DNA of 64,000 bases from positions 181,822,716-181,886,715 of the forward strand of contig CP136066.1 in assembly GCA_032622095.1 (NCBI GenBank). The letters run 5' to 3'. The position numbers and the translations under genes were made by a program. Positions 24,001 to 39,000 of this stretch are shown piece after piece; position 1 is the stretch's first letter; every line of letters starts with the position of its first letter. This DNA is from Siphonodentalium dalli. Taxonomy: Eukaryota; Mollusca; Scaphopoda; Gadilida; Siphonodentaliidae. The notes beneath the pieces are model-generated. The model saw only the letters and a program-made list of their open reading frames with translations, had not been told where the DNA came from and did no database searches.

Positions 24001-27000
24001 ACAGGTTTTGGGAAATTTTATACCATATATAGTTGACAGCGGTTAGCATTATTTTGTTGTAATTAATTGATTCTTATAACAAAAGCGTATTCTGAAGAAA
24101 TGTTGTTGTTGTTGCAACTTGATGATATGAGGACCATCTGATCAGATTAAGTACCTTTAAGATGATCAACTTCATCTTATTCTATCATTTTCCTTGATAG
24201 AATTAGAAATTGTCATGTAATATTAGCATCTGACATATTATTTGCATACAACAATTTAATTATGAACAGATGTCCCCCCCCTTCCCCAAAATCTTTGGAA
24301 TCGTTTCTATAATGAATGGATTCTCCAACCCACAGCAGTTAAACCTTTTCAGTCTGTAAAATCGGCCCTAAAAAATAATATTTTTTTTTTTTTTTATATA
24401 TTTGAATGTTTTTTTTTTTGGGTTGATTTTAATTTGGGTATGCTATAGCGGATTTAAAAACAAACTGGTTAAAACCTTAGGGGCATGTTATAACTCAAAA
24501 CTATCACCAAGTATTTATAGTAATAATTTTGATGCCCATGAAAAATGTAAGATTCCCTGGCACTAAACCTACAAAATAAGTCTGTTAAAGAATATAAGAA
24601 AAAATTATTAAAATTGTAAAAAACAAAAACAAATGATGAAAAATTGTTAGGCCAATGCATTCTCTTATATATGCGAGGCGACATATGGTCGACTGGCATA
24701 TATAAGAGAATGCATTGGCACAGGGTTTATGGGTTGATACAAAAATCGGACCTGGCACTCAAAGGGTTAAAATATAAATGTACATACCTATTGGATTGAT
24801 CTTTTGTATTATTCCTTTGATGTACAGGATAAATTTGCAGACAACAGTTTTTAGTACAGAAAGATCAATGTCAAAAATTCTGATATTCCCTGTGAAATAT
24901 ATATGTACATGGATTATATTCGATTTTCGTCCTGTACCAGTAGTCCAGTATCTAGCACAGCTAAATTGCTATCATCCAAAGCTAGCATGCATGGATGAAA
25001 TTTGATTTATATGATGAAAAACTACGTCAACATTGATAAGATAGTACTGATAATATATTATTAATGTGATTTCTTTGGAGATTGATCCATAAAACATTGA
25101 CAGTGGAGGTTATCAAAGTATTATAGCTGAAGGGGTCACTCTCAACAAAAAAGTGTACAATGGTTAACATCGTTTGAAAATGTATGCAGGGTTTGTGATC
25201 CGCGCTAATGCAGTTACTGTAACTGTGTTCCTGATAGTCTGGCACCCATCAGCACTTCGTTTTCAGTTCATTTTAATTGCAATATACAATTATTCTCTAT
25301 CAGAAATCATGGCAAATACGGAAGCTAATAGTCATTTAGAACAAGATTTCAAAACCTGTGTACCCTTCAGCACATTTTCAAAACCTATGTACCCGTCAGC
25401 ATTTTTGTTGTTGAGTGTCACCTCTTCAGCAGTACTATATATATGGGGCTTTTTCCTTCATTCTGGTTGATTGATAAAGAGTATGTTTTAACTATAGGAT
25501 TGATGGATAACCAGATTTCAGAACATTTCACAAGTTTCTTTGAATGTCACAATTAAAGTAATGTGAAACACTGCGGTAAGGTGATCAAAGAGAAATGGAG
25601 AATAATTTTGCTCAAAGTAGTTATTTTTACGAATATTAATCCAAATTGATAAAACACACTGTCATGCTGATATATTAATTAAATGCAATGACTCGCGATG
25701 GCGAAATCATTTGTCTGTGTTTATCGTCGATAATTGCGTCCCGAATCGAGATGTAAATATTTACAAATGAGCGTAGTTCAGACAATGTTTTCTATGGAGT
25801 GGCATGGTCGATTTCTTAGAAATTTTCGGCAATGTTTGTAGAATGCTACATTCCCCAGGTTGGCATAACGTCTGAGTACTAACTTAACAGTTTCACACAC
25901 CCGAACAAGTCCATAATATGTCTTTAAAATAAGCTGGAAGTAAATTATTGACACAACACCCAGCCTCTGCAACTGGAATGATGAATGATTTAATTGTTAC
26001 AATTTAAAAGATTATTGTTGATAGCCACGAGATCAGGGATACCTGTTTTTGGTATGACAGCCTAAACCATACCATGGAAGTGGAAGCCCAATCAATCCAA
26101 AATTTCTAAGTGAAAAGTATTTATTCATATATTTCCAAAGCAATTTTCCCCAATTCAAGTTTATTCAATCAGATTCAACAATATAAATAAACTCTGCTTA
26201 TATTATACATGTACTGGTGTGCTACTAACCTGAGTTTAGTTTGCCTGTCATTTGCAGAATGAGGTCTCCAGAGGGTGAATTTAGTGAAGCTATACCACAT
26301 AGTGGGCTAGCATCACTAAATTCAACCTTTGGGGACCTCACTCTGCATGGCCTCATCTGCTATGGGAGACATAGACTCAGATTGAAGTTCCAAAATGGTG
26401 AATATTGTGATGTACACCCATTGGGAACCTCAATTATGAAATGTGTTGTCTGCCAATTTGGGGATATACATGTATATAGAGAAACTAAACTAAAAAAGAA
26501 ATAATATTATTTCCTCCATTATATGAAGATTTATAAAGCATGTAACAAATAATTGATATTATAGTAATTGATGTCAATATCCAACACTGGATATATCTAC
26601 ATATATGTACACATGATGAATATGATGAGGTTGGTGCCAAACTTGGTGGTGATGGTGATGGAGATGAGTTTGATGATAATGAAGCTGATGATGTGTGTGT
26701 TATCAACGATGGCAATGCTGTTAATGGTAGTGATGATGACGATGAGGATTATTATGGTTATGATGATAGTGATGGTGTGACAATGCTGACACCGATGGTG
26801 GTGTCGATTGCATTGACTGTGATGCTGATAATGACGATATAAATGATGATGACAGTGATGAAGACGATGATGGCGGTGATCATGATGATGATGATGATAA
26901 TAATAATGAAGCGGGTATATAGCGTATTCACATAATCATTTCAAATTATATTCAGTAGATGGCACTCTTTGCTCACACTGTCATAGATATCGCCATGCCA

Positions 27001-30000
27001 ATGCTCATTCGATTCATTATTTATTATTTGAAATACATGTAGTGGTCATATTGGTGATATATCTGCGTTAGTTGCGAAAACAATCACGGGGGTTCAAAGT
27101 TAGTTAAAGGCTCACCTAGTGGTGTGATAGCAAGATTGATGCCGATTTCTAACTGTGTTAGAATGTGTTTTCGTTGAGCTATAAAACTGTATGTTTGCCA
27201 CAACTGTTCAGTGACAGTGACAATAAAGTTTATAAACGAGTCAGTACAGTCAATTGCTTCTACCAAGCTATCGTGGACGTGGGATAAGTGTAATGATATC
27301 ATATTGGCTTGATCTTTGGTATACATTTCTTCATACTATTATCCAGGGAAGACTTTTATTTTATGAAATTATATGATTTAAATGCACCATGTTTTTTACT
27401 CACAGCTAAAGTAATACATGTAAGTTACATGTATATTTAATGGCCTATTTTCAGGTGATACTGGGGACGGGATAAAAGAATGGCTGGACCATGTCACAGG
27501 ATCATTCTCATTCCAACATTTGAATGTCCTTTATCCAACAGCACCTGAAAGGTATATACAGTAATCCCCTTAATAATTGACTCCTTAACAACTGCAGAAT
27601 TTTGGGTAATTTTTCAGGATTTTAATAGTCGGAAATATGGCTTGTTGCCATATTTCTAACTAAATCCAGAAAAATTACCCATAATTCTGCTGTGGTTAAG
27701 GAGTTTATTATTTAGGGCATTACTTTAACATGTAAAGGTAGTTATATTAACATAACAATCTGAGTCAGAGAGTTTGTATTTGTCCATAGTCAGGCTTCGA
27801 AATATTGTGCTGGACATTTGCAGAATGAGTTCCCCAGAAGGTGAATTTAGTGATGCTACATCACCCAATGGGCTAGCCTCACTAAATTCACCATCTGGGG
27901 ACCTCATTCTGGATGGCCTCATCTGCTCTGGGAGTCCTGGACACATATTTGAGCTCCCTGATGGTGAAGATGGTGATGTGCACCCATCCCAGTGGGCACC
28001 TCGATTATGCAATGTGTTGTCTGCCAATTTGGGGACCGATACGATACATGTACAGAGAAACTAAACTCAAAAAGAAATTTTCTAAAGAAGTTTGTAAAGA
28101 AACTAAACTTCATTTGATATCTAATAAAGCTACTTTCCAGAGAAGACAAGGCCGAAGCAGAATGAGGTCCACAGAGGGTGAAGTTAGTGATGCTAGCTCA
28201 CTATGCAGGGTTGCATCACTTAAATTCACCCTCTGGGGACCTCTTTCTGCAAATGTCCAGCACCATATTGTGAGGCCTGTCGATAGTTCTCTACCAACAT
28301 GGATGAATAGGCAAGAGAGCAAGATTTGACATAGTGTGTCTGACATTTGTAGAATGAGGTCCCCTGAGGGCGAATTTAGATGCTTTATCCCACACAGCAG
28401 GCTAGTATCACTAAATTCACCGTCTGGGAACCCCATTCTGCTTATGCCTTATAACTGCTATGGGAGACCTAGGATCAGATTGAAGTTCTCTAGTTTAAGT
28501 TTGTGATCGATGTTCACCCATTATATTCGTCACAGACACCTCGATTATGCATTTTATCTTCTGCAAATTAAGGCAAAGAGATACTGAACAGAAGGGAATA
28601 AGTAACTAAAAACAGTGTTAATTTGAGACTATATATATACTTGTACTTGTTTTGGGGGAGGTCCGGGCGCGAGACCGTTAGCGAGATAACTCAAACAAAT
28701 GTTAACCAATTTAAATGATATTTGATATATAAGTCTGTTGTAATAATATCTAGTTCAAGTTCGAAAACCAGGTTTGTGCATTCTTTTATACAAGAGTTAT
28801 GGGCCTTAATTTGTCTATTTCTTGATCGTTTGCGACTGTTAGAGCGATAACTCTAACTTTGACAGATTACAACGATATTCGGTATATTATAGGATCACCT
28901 CTAGATGGGAGCTGTAAAATTTGAATGATTTTCGGTGAAAAACATGGCCGCTGACAGCTATCTTGGATTTTACTCTTTGCCTCACTGAATTCTTTAGCAC
29001 ACCCAACAGAGCATATCCCTCACCAGAACATCACCAAACTTCATATGGATCCTTGGGGTGATCTCCAGATGGGTGCTTACCATTTTTTCCAAATTCTGTT
29101 AAAACACATGGCTGCCTGCCAGTGGCTATCTTGGATTTTACTCTTTGTATGACTAAATCTTTGGCATGCCTTACAGGTCACTTTTCTCATCCCATCATCA
29201 CCAAACTTCATATGGATCTTCAGGGTGACCTCTAGATGGGTGCCTCCCTTTTTCACAAAATCGTTAAAAAAAAAAATGGTCGCCAGCAGCCATCTTATAT
29301 TTCAAATGTGAATCTATGAGCACACCTTGCAGCCGACATTTATTGGAGAATTGTTTGGAAACTTTACAGACTTGTTTTTATCTGAGTTATGGCCCTGATT
29401 ACTGAGTTATGGTTCTTTAGTGATTCTCGGTCAGACAGATTCACTCTTGTGGGCAAAAAAACTTGACCGGTGTCATCTTTGATGTGCATCCCTTTATAGT
29501 ATAAATGGACATAAGGCACACAGTGTGAAAATGTGAAAATTATAAATTTGTTAAAGATGCATAATCTGATTAAGCGCCATTCAATTACTATTTAATTGGA
29601 TTCGTGGGTAAAAAATATTTGATTCGAGTCGAGGAACCCACCTATCAAAGCTCAGAGTTATTAGATATCAATTTTTGTTTGACATCTATTATTTTTCATC
29701 ATCGAGACATATTAGTGGTCCAGTAAACAGTCGACAAGTTGAAAAAATTGTGGATGAAGATGGACAACTCTAAAATCAAGAGGTTTTCTATTGGTAATAA
29801 GGCCAAATTTCGTCGAACAACATGTTGATAAATAGTCACGTTCTGGGCAATTTTATACTAGAGTTGACAGTGATTAGCATTATTTCTGGGCAATTAATAG
29901 CGAGTTTGCGATACCCGTTCGACGGGAACGGGTACGGGTAAATCTGTGAACATCGTCACGGTCACTTGGGTACTTTCAATGCAGCACATAAAGCGATAGC

Positions 30001-33000
30001 GAATTGAAACGGGTAGATTTGTCCCATTGACCGGTAGCCTTTCACTACGATTTTCTCACTCAAAGGTCCATGAATTCCATGAAATTCCAGTCAGCTATGC
30101 GTTAACCTATTTATTGAAAGATTTCATGGGCAAATATTATTGATAAAGTTGTCATTTTAACCCAGAATTTGTGTTCAAATTCTCGAGGCGGCTTCTAGCA
30201 CTTAGATAAATACGGAAGGCCGATTATTTTTCACTAACAACTTTGTTCACTGCATTAATGACAGGTTGTGATTAATAGAGTGAGTAGATGGTGCTATAGA
30301 CGCCCATTGCAGGGACATGGCTATAGATGGTCTGCGCGTTAGGAAGGGTGTCCACCTTCGAATTTCTAACTACACATCTCGAACCATATCAAATTCACAA
30401 GTTTGCGCGTAAATCCACCCCTCCCCTTGGCTGGCATCAAGCTTTCCAATTGTTGGAAATTTTGAGACCTGACACCCCCCCCCCCCCCCCCCCCCCCCCA
30501 AGCTTGAACAATTTCCAACTGTTTCTGACAGCCATTTCAGTCCAAATTTTGTTACCAAAAATAGGGAAATATGCAAATGTTGGTCTAAAAACTACAAATT
30601 ATCCACTAATAAATTGTTCGAAAATCAAACTACGAAAACAATTTCAACCTATTGTTTGTGTGAAATTTCCAACAAATGTTATGTCAGGTATATCAAATTT
30701 CCAAATGTTGAACATTTGACCAAAATTGGGGAGGGGGGGGGGGGGTTAAGACACCCTGTCGTCACGTCCCTGTCTCAACCCATTGTACAAGGACATAAAT
30801 ATATCGTGGATTTATCTATGCATTGCACATTTGAATACAATTATCGTTTAGTTACCTTATCGTATATGTAGGTAGGGACTGATTTCTCATTTTAATATAT
30901 ATTTACTATCTGAACGGACATGGCGCATTTGAACCACAATACTTGTGTATACTGTAGTGGGGATAATATAGGTCGCCAAATACACGAAATACCTATACAT
31001 ACTCTACAAAATCTAAGCATATAAGCAGAGCGAGTTTCAGCTGTTTTCTGTGTTTCGCACAGAAGTGAAGCAAACGCTCTTTATTCAATCCGTATAATAA
31101 ACAGACTACATTTTGACACCTTTTTTGTTACCAAGTTAAACATTTCAACCTACCTCCGGGTTTAGATCCCGACAACAATCCCAATTCTTGGGATAAATAT
31201 TCCCTTGCCCCGACGGGCCGACCCTTCGATCTGTTGAAAGATTCCAAACAAGGGTTTACTTAAAGCTACTCAAACCGATCAGACGGTCCCCATATCATAA
31301 AGTTACAACAAGAACATTTCTTCAAAATACGCTTTTGTTATCAGAATCGATTAATTACAACAAAATAATGCTAACTGCTGTCAACTATAGTATAAAATTT
31401 TGGCCGCATTACCACTTGATTTTAGAGTTAAGCATCTTCGTCCGCAATTTCAACTTCAAAAATCGATATCTGATCACTCTGCGCTTTGATGGTGGGTTCC
31501 TCGATTCGAATCAAATATTTAGTTTTACCCCCGAAGCCAAAAAAAATAGTAACTTGGGAGCGTTAATTCGGATTATGTATCTTTAATATGACTAAATATT
31601 CCCCAACTAAAATAAGGGACACATGCGGTATTATATTGAACTGAAAGTACATGTAGGACAATATTAGACCCTTGGTCTAAAACAATACATTTTACACCGA
31701 ATATTGGTTTGACATTTTAACTATATATAACGTAATTGTATATTTGAGCTATCATAATCTATTTTCTAAGTTTAAAAATTCCAACCGATTTATTGTCAAC
31801 TCTCGATCGGTCTATGACTTGTAGAATCCAATTGTTGAAAATGTTACCAATATGAGTGAAAGAAAAGCGACGTCCCCTTCCAACTGCCACCTAGCTCGTC
31901 CTTGATGAAAGCAACTGATTATCATGGGGCTCATCTAATCTAAATACATATTTACAACAACCCATAACGCTAAGTATAACATAGGCCAATAACGCAAATA
32001 ACAATCTATATCATAATATCTTTTTTGTTGCAGTTGGCTCACCATACATTACCAGTCGATGTGAAGATTCTACCGGTAAAACAGTTTGCGATTTCAAAAT
32101 GTGTACCGGTACGGGTAGCTACCCGTACCGGTACCCGTACCCGTACCGGTTTGAAATCGCAAACTCGCTATTCAATTCTGATAACTGAAGCGGCATTTCT
32201 AAAAATGTTGTTGTTGTTGGAATCTGATTATATGGCATAATATGGGGACCATCAAATCGGATTGAGTACCTATAAATCATCTCTAAGTAGAACATGGAGA
32301 AATAAATATTTTTTATTCTCATTTTATTATTGATAGATCTCCAATGACGATATGTCCCGTGTTAAAACCTTTGTTATTTAATCATTACTGTGCCTGCCAT
32401 TTTATAAAAAAAGAGTTGAACAAATTCTAATCAAATCATGAAGGTTTACATTACAAAAGTCAAGACAATGAAAAATATTCTAGAAAACACAGATTTTCAA
32501 CTAAAATATTTGACATTCAATTGTTACATATTATATAAGAGAATGCATTGGCCTAACAATATTTACCTTAAATTTGTAAGCCAGTGCATTCTCTTATATA
32601 TGTGAGGCTCCCTATGGGAGACTCGCATATATAAGAGAATGCACTGGCACATGGTCTTTAACGCTGCACAACGCAGCTCCCATCATGAAAGGGTTAAATT
32701 ATTTCCACTTCAGACCATACACACCAATAGGAGGAGAGAAACGCAGTGTCTGGTTTGACAGAAAGCAAATATCACCATTTGCAGCGGAAGATGACACGCT
32801 GCATGAGATGTGCACACAAATGTCAAAGGTCATTCAGAAAGAGATAGATGGAGGGATAGCTGCCAGCAATATAATTCTTGGTATGGTATATTGTCATATT
32901 AATTAATCACATGGACTTGCTTGGACCTCAATGAAGTTTTCACACACCTTTCAATGCATATTTTTGGAAAAATTAGCGATTTTGTCTTTTACTCTTTGCA

Positions 33001-36000
33001 TGACTAAATTCTTGGGCACACCCTACAGACCACATCCCTCATCAATCTGTCACCGAACTTCCTATGGATATTTTGGGTGACTACCAACGGTAGATGGGAG
33101 CCATCAAATTTTTCCGAATTAAAAAAAAAAATGACCAGTTGCTGCCATCTTGGATTTTACTCCTTGCATGACTGAATCCTACAGGCCACATCGGATCATC
33201 ACCAAACTTCATACGGAGCTTCGGGTGACCTCTAGATGGGAACAATAAATTGTTATGTGTACATACAACATGTATGGTACACGTAATGCCGACGTCCGGA
33301 TCAACCATCCATCTTCCGTTTGCCTATCCATCTTAATTTGGAGCTATTTGGGGATATAATAGAGAGTTCAGTAATATTGACCCTTTACCCAACAGAACGG
33401 CCCTGTGCCAATGCATTCTCTTATATATGCGAGTCGACCATAGGTCGCCTCGCATATATAAGAGAATGCATTGGCTTAACACATATTAAAAATGATAAAA
33501 TTGTCAAAGAATGTAGAAAAATATTATAAAAATTGTTAAAGAATGTAAGAAAAAATGGTAAAAAGTGTTAGGCTAATGCATTCTCTTACATATGCGAGGC
33601 GACCTATGGTCGACTCGCATATATAAGAGAATGCATTGGCACAGGGCATAACTGTAACCAAGCTGATTCCAGTATACCCCCCACAACTTCGTTGCAGGGC
33701 GTATAATAATATATATTGACCATATACACTAATGCCCTAAATAATCGACTCCTTAACCACAGCATAATTATGGGTAAATTTTCAGGATTTAGTCGGATAT
33801 ATGGCTTGTTGCCATTCATCAGAAAGCTCTCACTAAGAGCTTTCCGATGAATGGCAACAAGCCATATTTCTGACTAAATCCTGAAAAATTACCATAATTC
33901 TGCTGTGGTTAAGGAGTCGATTATTTAGGGCATTAGTGTATATGGTCAATATATATTATTATACGCCCTGCAACGAAGTTGTGGGGGGTATACTGGAATC
34001 AGCTTGTCCATCCGTCCGTCTGTGGACACAAATTTGTCCGGAGTTTTTCTCAGTCGTTTTTATATCATTTTCTGTGAAACTTGGCACAGACATCAACCAC
34101 CATGGGAACCTGTGCACCTGCGATCATGACGTCTGTCGGACTTTGTTTGGTGGAGTTATCCCCCTTTTCGACTTAGATATTTTTTTTGCAACATGCATAA
34201 TTTTGTGCGAGCTTTTATTTCTACATTTTTAGGTCAATGTTTTTTAAACTTGGCACATATATTTAGTATCATGTGAACCTTTGCACCTGCAATTATGATG
34301 TCTGTCCGACTTTTTTTGTGGAGTTATTCCCCTTTTTCGACTTAGAACATGCATAATTTTGTCCCAGCTTTTATTCCTACATTTTTCGGTCAATAGGTTT
34401 AGGATTAGGGTTAGGGGTTAGGGTTGTGCACCTGCAAAGGGATTCTGTTATTTTATTATTTTAACTAAATGTTTACTGACATGTGAACATCTTAGTGTTT
34501 TAAAAACACGGGGGTATCCTTGTCCCATTGGGAGAGTCACACCTCTAGTTTGCATTAAATAGAGTAAAACATGGGCCAGATAAACAAAATAGCATTTTTA
34601 TGACCTGCCATATATAAATAAATATATAATTACTGCCCATCACTATTTATCTGACAGAAGTCTTAATGGCAAAAGTTCACAACACACAAGATGCGCCAAT
34701 GCCTTATTTTTATAAAAATAAATCTCCATCCAACAAGTCATCATTTTTATATAGCAATTCATGTATACTGCATATAAACAACAAGCTTTGAAATAGTGTG
34801 TCTATCATTAGCAGAATGAGGTTCCCAGAGGGTGAATAGCAACTTTATCCCACATGGTGGGCTAGCATCACCAAATTCACCCTCTGGGAATCTCATTCTG
34901 CTGTGGGAGACCAAGGATCAGGTTGAACTTCCCCAGTTGAAGTTGGTGATGTTCAGCCATCAGTCACCTTCTGCTTCAGAGTATTGTTACCCACATATTG
35001 CAGATGTGCAACATGTATATAGATGATGGGAAAAATTATTTCTTTACGGAATTATTAACCCTTTCAACATTTTTTTAAATTTCTTTAACAAAGCGGCGTC
35101 GACTTGCCACATTTTCGGGGGACACTGTGGTCGGCTGACCTTTTATGAATTTTATGTTTAGTGTCAATCGCTGCATTTCATTTTGTGGCAGAAAATAATA
35201 ACGTATTTGATTTATTATTGGCGCAATGTACAATTCCATTGTCCCAAAGAGTGTCCATTGTAAAATTTCAGATAGGAACATTTACTCTTATTCCCTAATC
35301 ACTGCATTTCACAATTAGTTCTCAGAATCGTGGATGAAGCTAAACATAATGTATATTCCAGTTTTAGCCTGATATAGGAGAGTCAATGGATGAAACTTCC
35401 CTTTTACCAGCATTCAACCTTATCATATCTAGTAGATTTTTAAAATCACTGATATGCTCTGCCTCCATGACAAACTGTGGTAGTCTGTTCCATATGTTGA
35501 GCACTCTCTGGGTCAAGTAGTGGAGCCTCACATCCTTTGAGCATTTATTAATCTGACAGTTGTATGTGTGTCCTCTCGTGCACTCATCATTTGTTGGTCT
35601 GAACAGTGTATTAATGTCTATGTTGTATGCTCCATGCTTTCCGATGAATGGCAACAAGCCATATTTCCGACTAAATCCTGAAAAGTTACCTATAATTCTG
35701 CTGTGGTTAAGTATATACAAAAATTTCAGGGAAGAGATATACCATCTTTAATATATTATAAATTGTATGCATTTCAGGTGGTTTCTCCATGGGTGGTACT
35801 CTAGCCTTACATCTTGGATACAGATTCTTTCCACAGATTGCTGGAGTAGTGGCCTTATCCAGTTTCCTTAATGAAGGAAGTGCTGTATATGAGGTAAGTT
35901 TGGTACCCGTTATTTAAATTCACAACTAGAATCAAAACCCATTCAGGATTTACTTGACAAGTGCCTTAATTATAATTACTATTAAATATATACCATTTTC

Positions 36001-39000
36001 AATTGGAGTAATGGTATTAAACTTTAATTGGTATTTCGCAAAAGTTTTTTCTCCTCATTTTGTGGCTTCTTTGATAGACTAATTATACCTTCCCATTCTG
36101 CCGTAACAAAGTTATGGGGGGGTGGGGGTATATCAGAATCACCTTTTCCATCTGTCCTAGGTTGTATTATTGTATTACTACATTTTTCCAGTTAATTGTG
36201 TTTTCAAACTTGGTACATATATTGAGTACCATGGAACCTGTGCACCTGCGATTATGAGGTCCGTCTGATTTTTTTGTTGGAGTTCTTCCCTTTTTTTCAG
36301 AAATTTGTCACAACATGCATAATTTTGTCCAAGTTTGTATTCGATCAGACGCTCCTAAATTACTATTTCTTTGGCATCGGGGGTAAAAATTCGAGTCGAG
36401 GAACCCACCCATCAAAGCTCAGTGATCAGATATCGATTTTTGAATTTTTTAATAATATGTGGCCCAGAAACACGTGGTCATATGAATGGTCTTGGACAAA
36501 TTGTGGATGAAGATAGATAACTCTAAATCAAGTGGTTATTATTACCACTTGATTTTAGAGTTATCCAACTGAAAATTTCATGAAGGGAGCTGCGCAGGTG
36601 CTGCATTAATTAAAGATCATGTGCCAGTGCATTCTCTTATCTATATGCGAAGCTCCCTATGGGAGACTCGCAATCTCGCATATATAAGAGAATGCATTTG
36701 CACACGGTTTTTGTAAAATATCAGGAAGTTCCATTCATGGAAGGGTTAAGCCCGAGTTGGAAATATTGTTACTTTTTTGGAAACTTATTGTGACATTGTA
36801 GCAATGTAACATGCTAACAATAATCCACCTTCAGCAGTTCAGGCACATCTGAATTCAACTATTATAGTCCCTAAACTGTGATTCTTTCCACTCATGATTT
36901 TCCCTATTATTATACATCCATGGTGTAACCAGGGAAGTATATTGTTTTTCTATTGAGGTTGTTTTCCGTTTATTTGGAAATACACAGAAACTAATTGCAG
37001 TAGGAACGAAATTTCTAGCGAATGTAGGCATCTAAGGTCCACCATTTCCCTGTTTTGTGGAAAATATGTGATCACACCCCCCAGGGCACAGCTAAATTGC
37101 CCTCATAGCAACATTACAGCAAATGAACAGTCTCCCTATAAAATATGTTTTGTAACCTTTTGCGCTGCCTTATTGTCCGCCGACCCAACGGGTTCGGAGG
37201 ACTATTATAATCAGCACGTCCGTGGGTGCGTGCGTCCATCCGAGGTTTCCAGATGATAACTTTAGTTAAATTTGGTATGTGGGTTTATTAGCAGAAAAGA
37301 CAGGTCAAGTTCGAATTCTGGTTCCGTCCGCCAATTTTCACCAGTTATGTCCCTTTTTTTACTTAGAAAACCCCTGAAAGTTGGTTTCCGGATGATAACT
37401 TTAGTAGAGTTAATCGGATTCAAACCAAATTTGGTATATTACTTTCTCCCAGCAAAACACAGGTCAAGTTAGAACTTGAGTTCTGCCCGACCATTTTTGG
37501 CAGAGTTATGCCCCTTTTACGACATAGAAAATTCAGTTTTTCTTCTGTTTTTTGGTTTCCAGATGATAACTTGATTTTGGATTGTTTATATGCAAAACCC
37601 GTTTTTTTGTGGATTACTTATATCAAAATACAGCTCAAGTTCGAATTTCGGTTTAATCCGATAATTTTTGCGAGAGTTATGGCCCTTTTTTGTCCGCCGA
37701 ACCGACATATAAAACCCCAAAAGTTGGTGTCCGGATGATAACTTTAGTAGAATTAATCAGATTTAAACCAAATTTGGTGTGTGTCTTTCTCCCAGCAAAA
37801 CACAGGTCTAGTTCGAATTCGGGTTCCGCCCGCCAATTTTCACCAGAGTTATGTCCCTTTTTTACTTAGAATTTTTGCCAATTTGAGGTTTCCGGATGAT
37901 AACTTTAGTAAATGTGTACTGAATGAAATTAAATTTGGTATACCGGTATGTAGGTTTACTAGCACAAAAGACAGATCAAATTCGATTTCGTGTTCCGCCA
38001 TGCCAATTTTTATGCGCGAACAACAGTCGTATCAAGCCGACGCTTAGAGGCGGACATGAGGTCTACCGACCTTTTATTTTAGTTAATGACACAAGGAGGT
38101 CTTTCTAAATGAAATTAACATGATCACTCAATCATTGTTATTGTTCATAACAATATTTAGACCAATTGAATGTTTAAAGTTGACTTAATTATCATGTTAT
38201 TTGCTATCATGATTAATCATTCGCACAGATCGTTGTTAATTCATTACAACATCAAACATGATTCACTGACAGTCGGTTCTATATTGAAAAAAAGGTCGGC
38301 CGACCACAGTGTCCCCCGACAATGTGGCAAGTCGATGCCGCTTTGTTAAAGAAATTAAAAAAAATGTTGAAATGTTCTAAGTCAAAAGGGTTAATAATTC
38401 CGTGAAAAAATTATTTTTCTGTCATCTATATACATGTTGCACATCTCCAATATGTGGGTAACAATACTCTGAAGTTTCAAATATCTACGATCAAAACTGT
38501 AGGAGGAGTTGATTACACCATGAAGGTACCCTCATACAGAAAATTATAAAAAATGTTTTTCAAAGTCGAAAGGCCCATAACTCTGGGAAAAATCATTGGA
38601 ACAAACTCAAATTCGAACCTGACCTGTATTTTGATATGAACGACCCACAAAAAAACAGAATTTCCAATTAAACAATCCAAACTTGAGTTATCATCCGGAA
38701 ACCAAAGAAAAAAGAAGTAAAAGTCCATAACTCTAGGAAAAATCATCGGATCAAATTCGAACTTGACCTGTATCTTGATATGACTGATCCACATAAAAAC
38801 GGTATTTCCAATTAAAGGATCCAAACTTGAGATATCATCCGGAAACCGAAAAAGTGAGAAATTTTAAGTAAAAAAAATGGAAATAACTCCATAAAAGAAC
38901 ATCGGATCAAACCCAGAATTGCAGAGCACCTGTGTGCTTGGGTGAGACACCTACATACCAAGTTTCAATCAAATCGGATGATCATTACTGGAGTTATAAC

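Larger units (their letters stand above)
33377..33658. mobile_element. Family D MITE with two hairpins (second complete locus)
   Basis: Starts gaccctttacccaacagaac like the 16201 copy and carries hairpins 33407-33475 and 33572-33640 around an a/t-rich spacer of aaaaattgttaaagaatgta repeats. The right inverted end is lost, and the family C palindrome begins immediately. Confidence 0.7.

Noticed and set aside
26568-26780. Met-rich open frame
   Set aside because: A translation of the GAT/ATG microsatellite.
37272-38108. Series of open frames with similar peptides
   Set aside because: They arise from direct units of the 1.9-kb composite repeat; the similarity is at DNA level and the frames differ.
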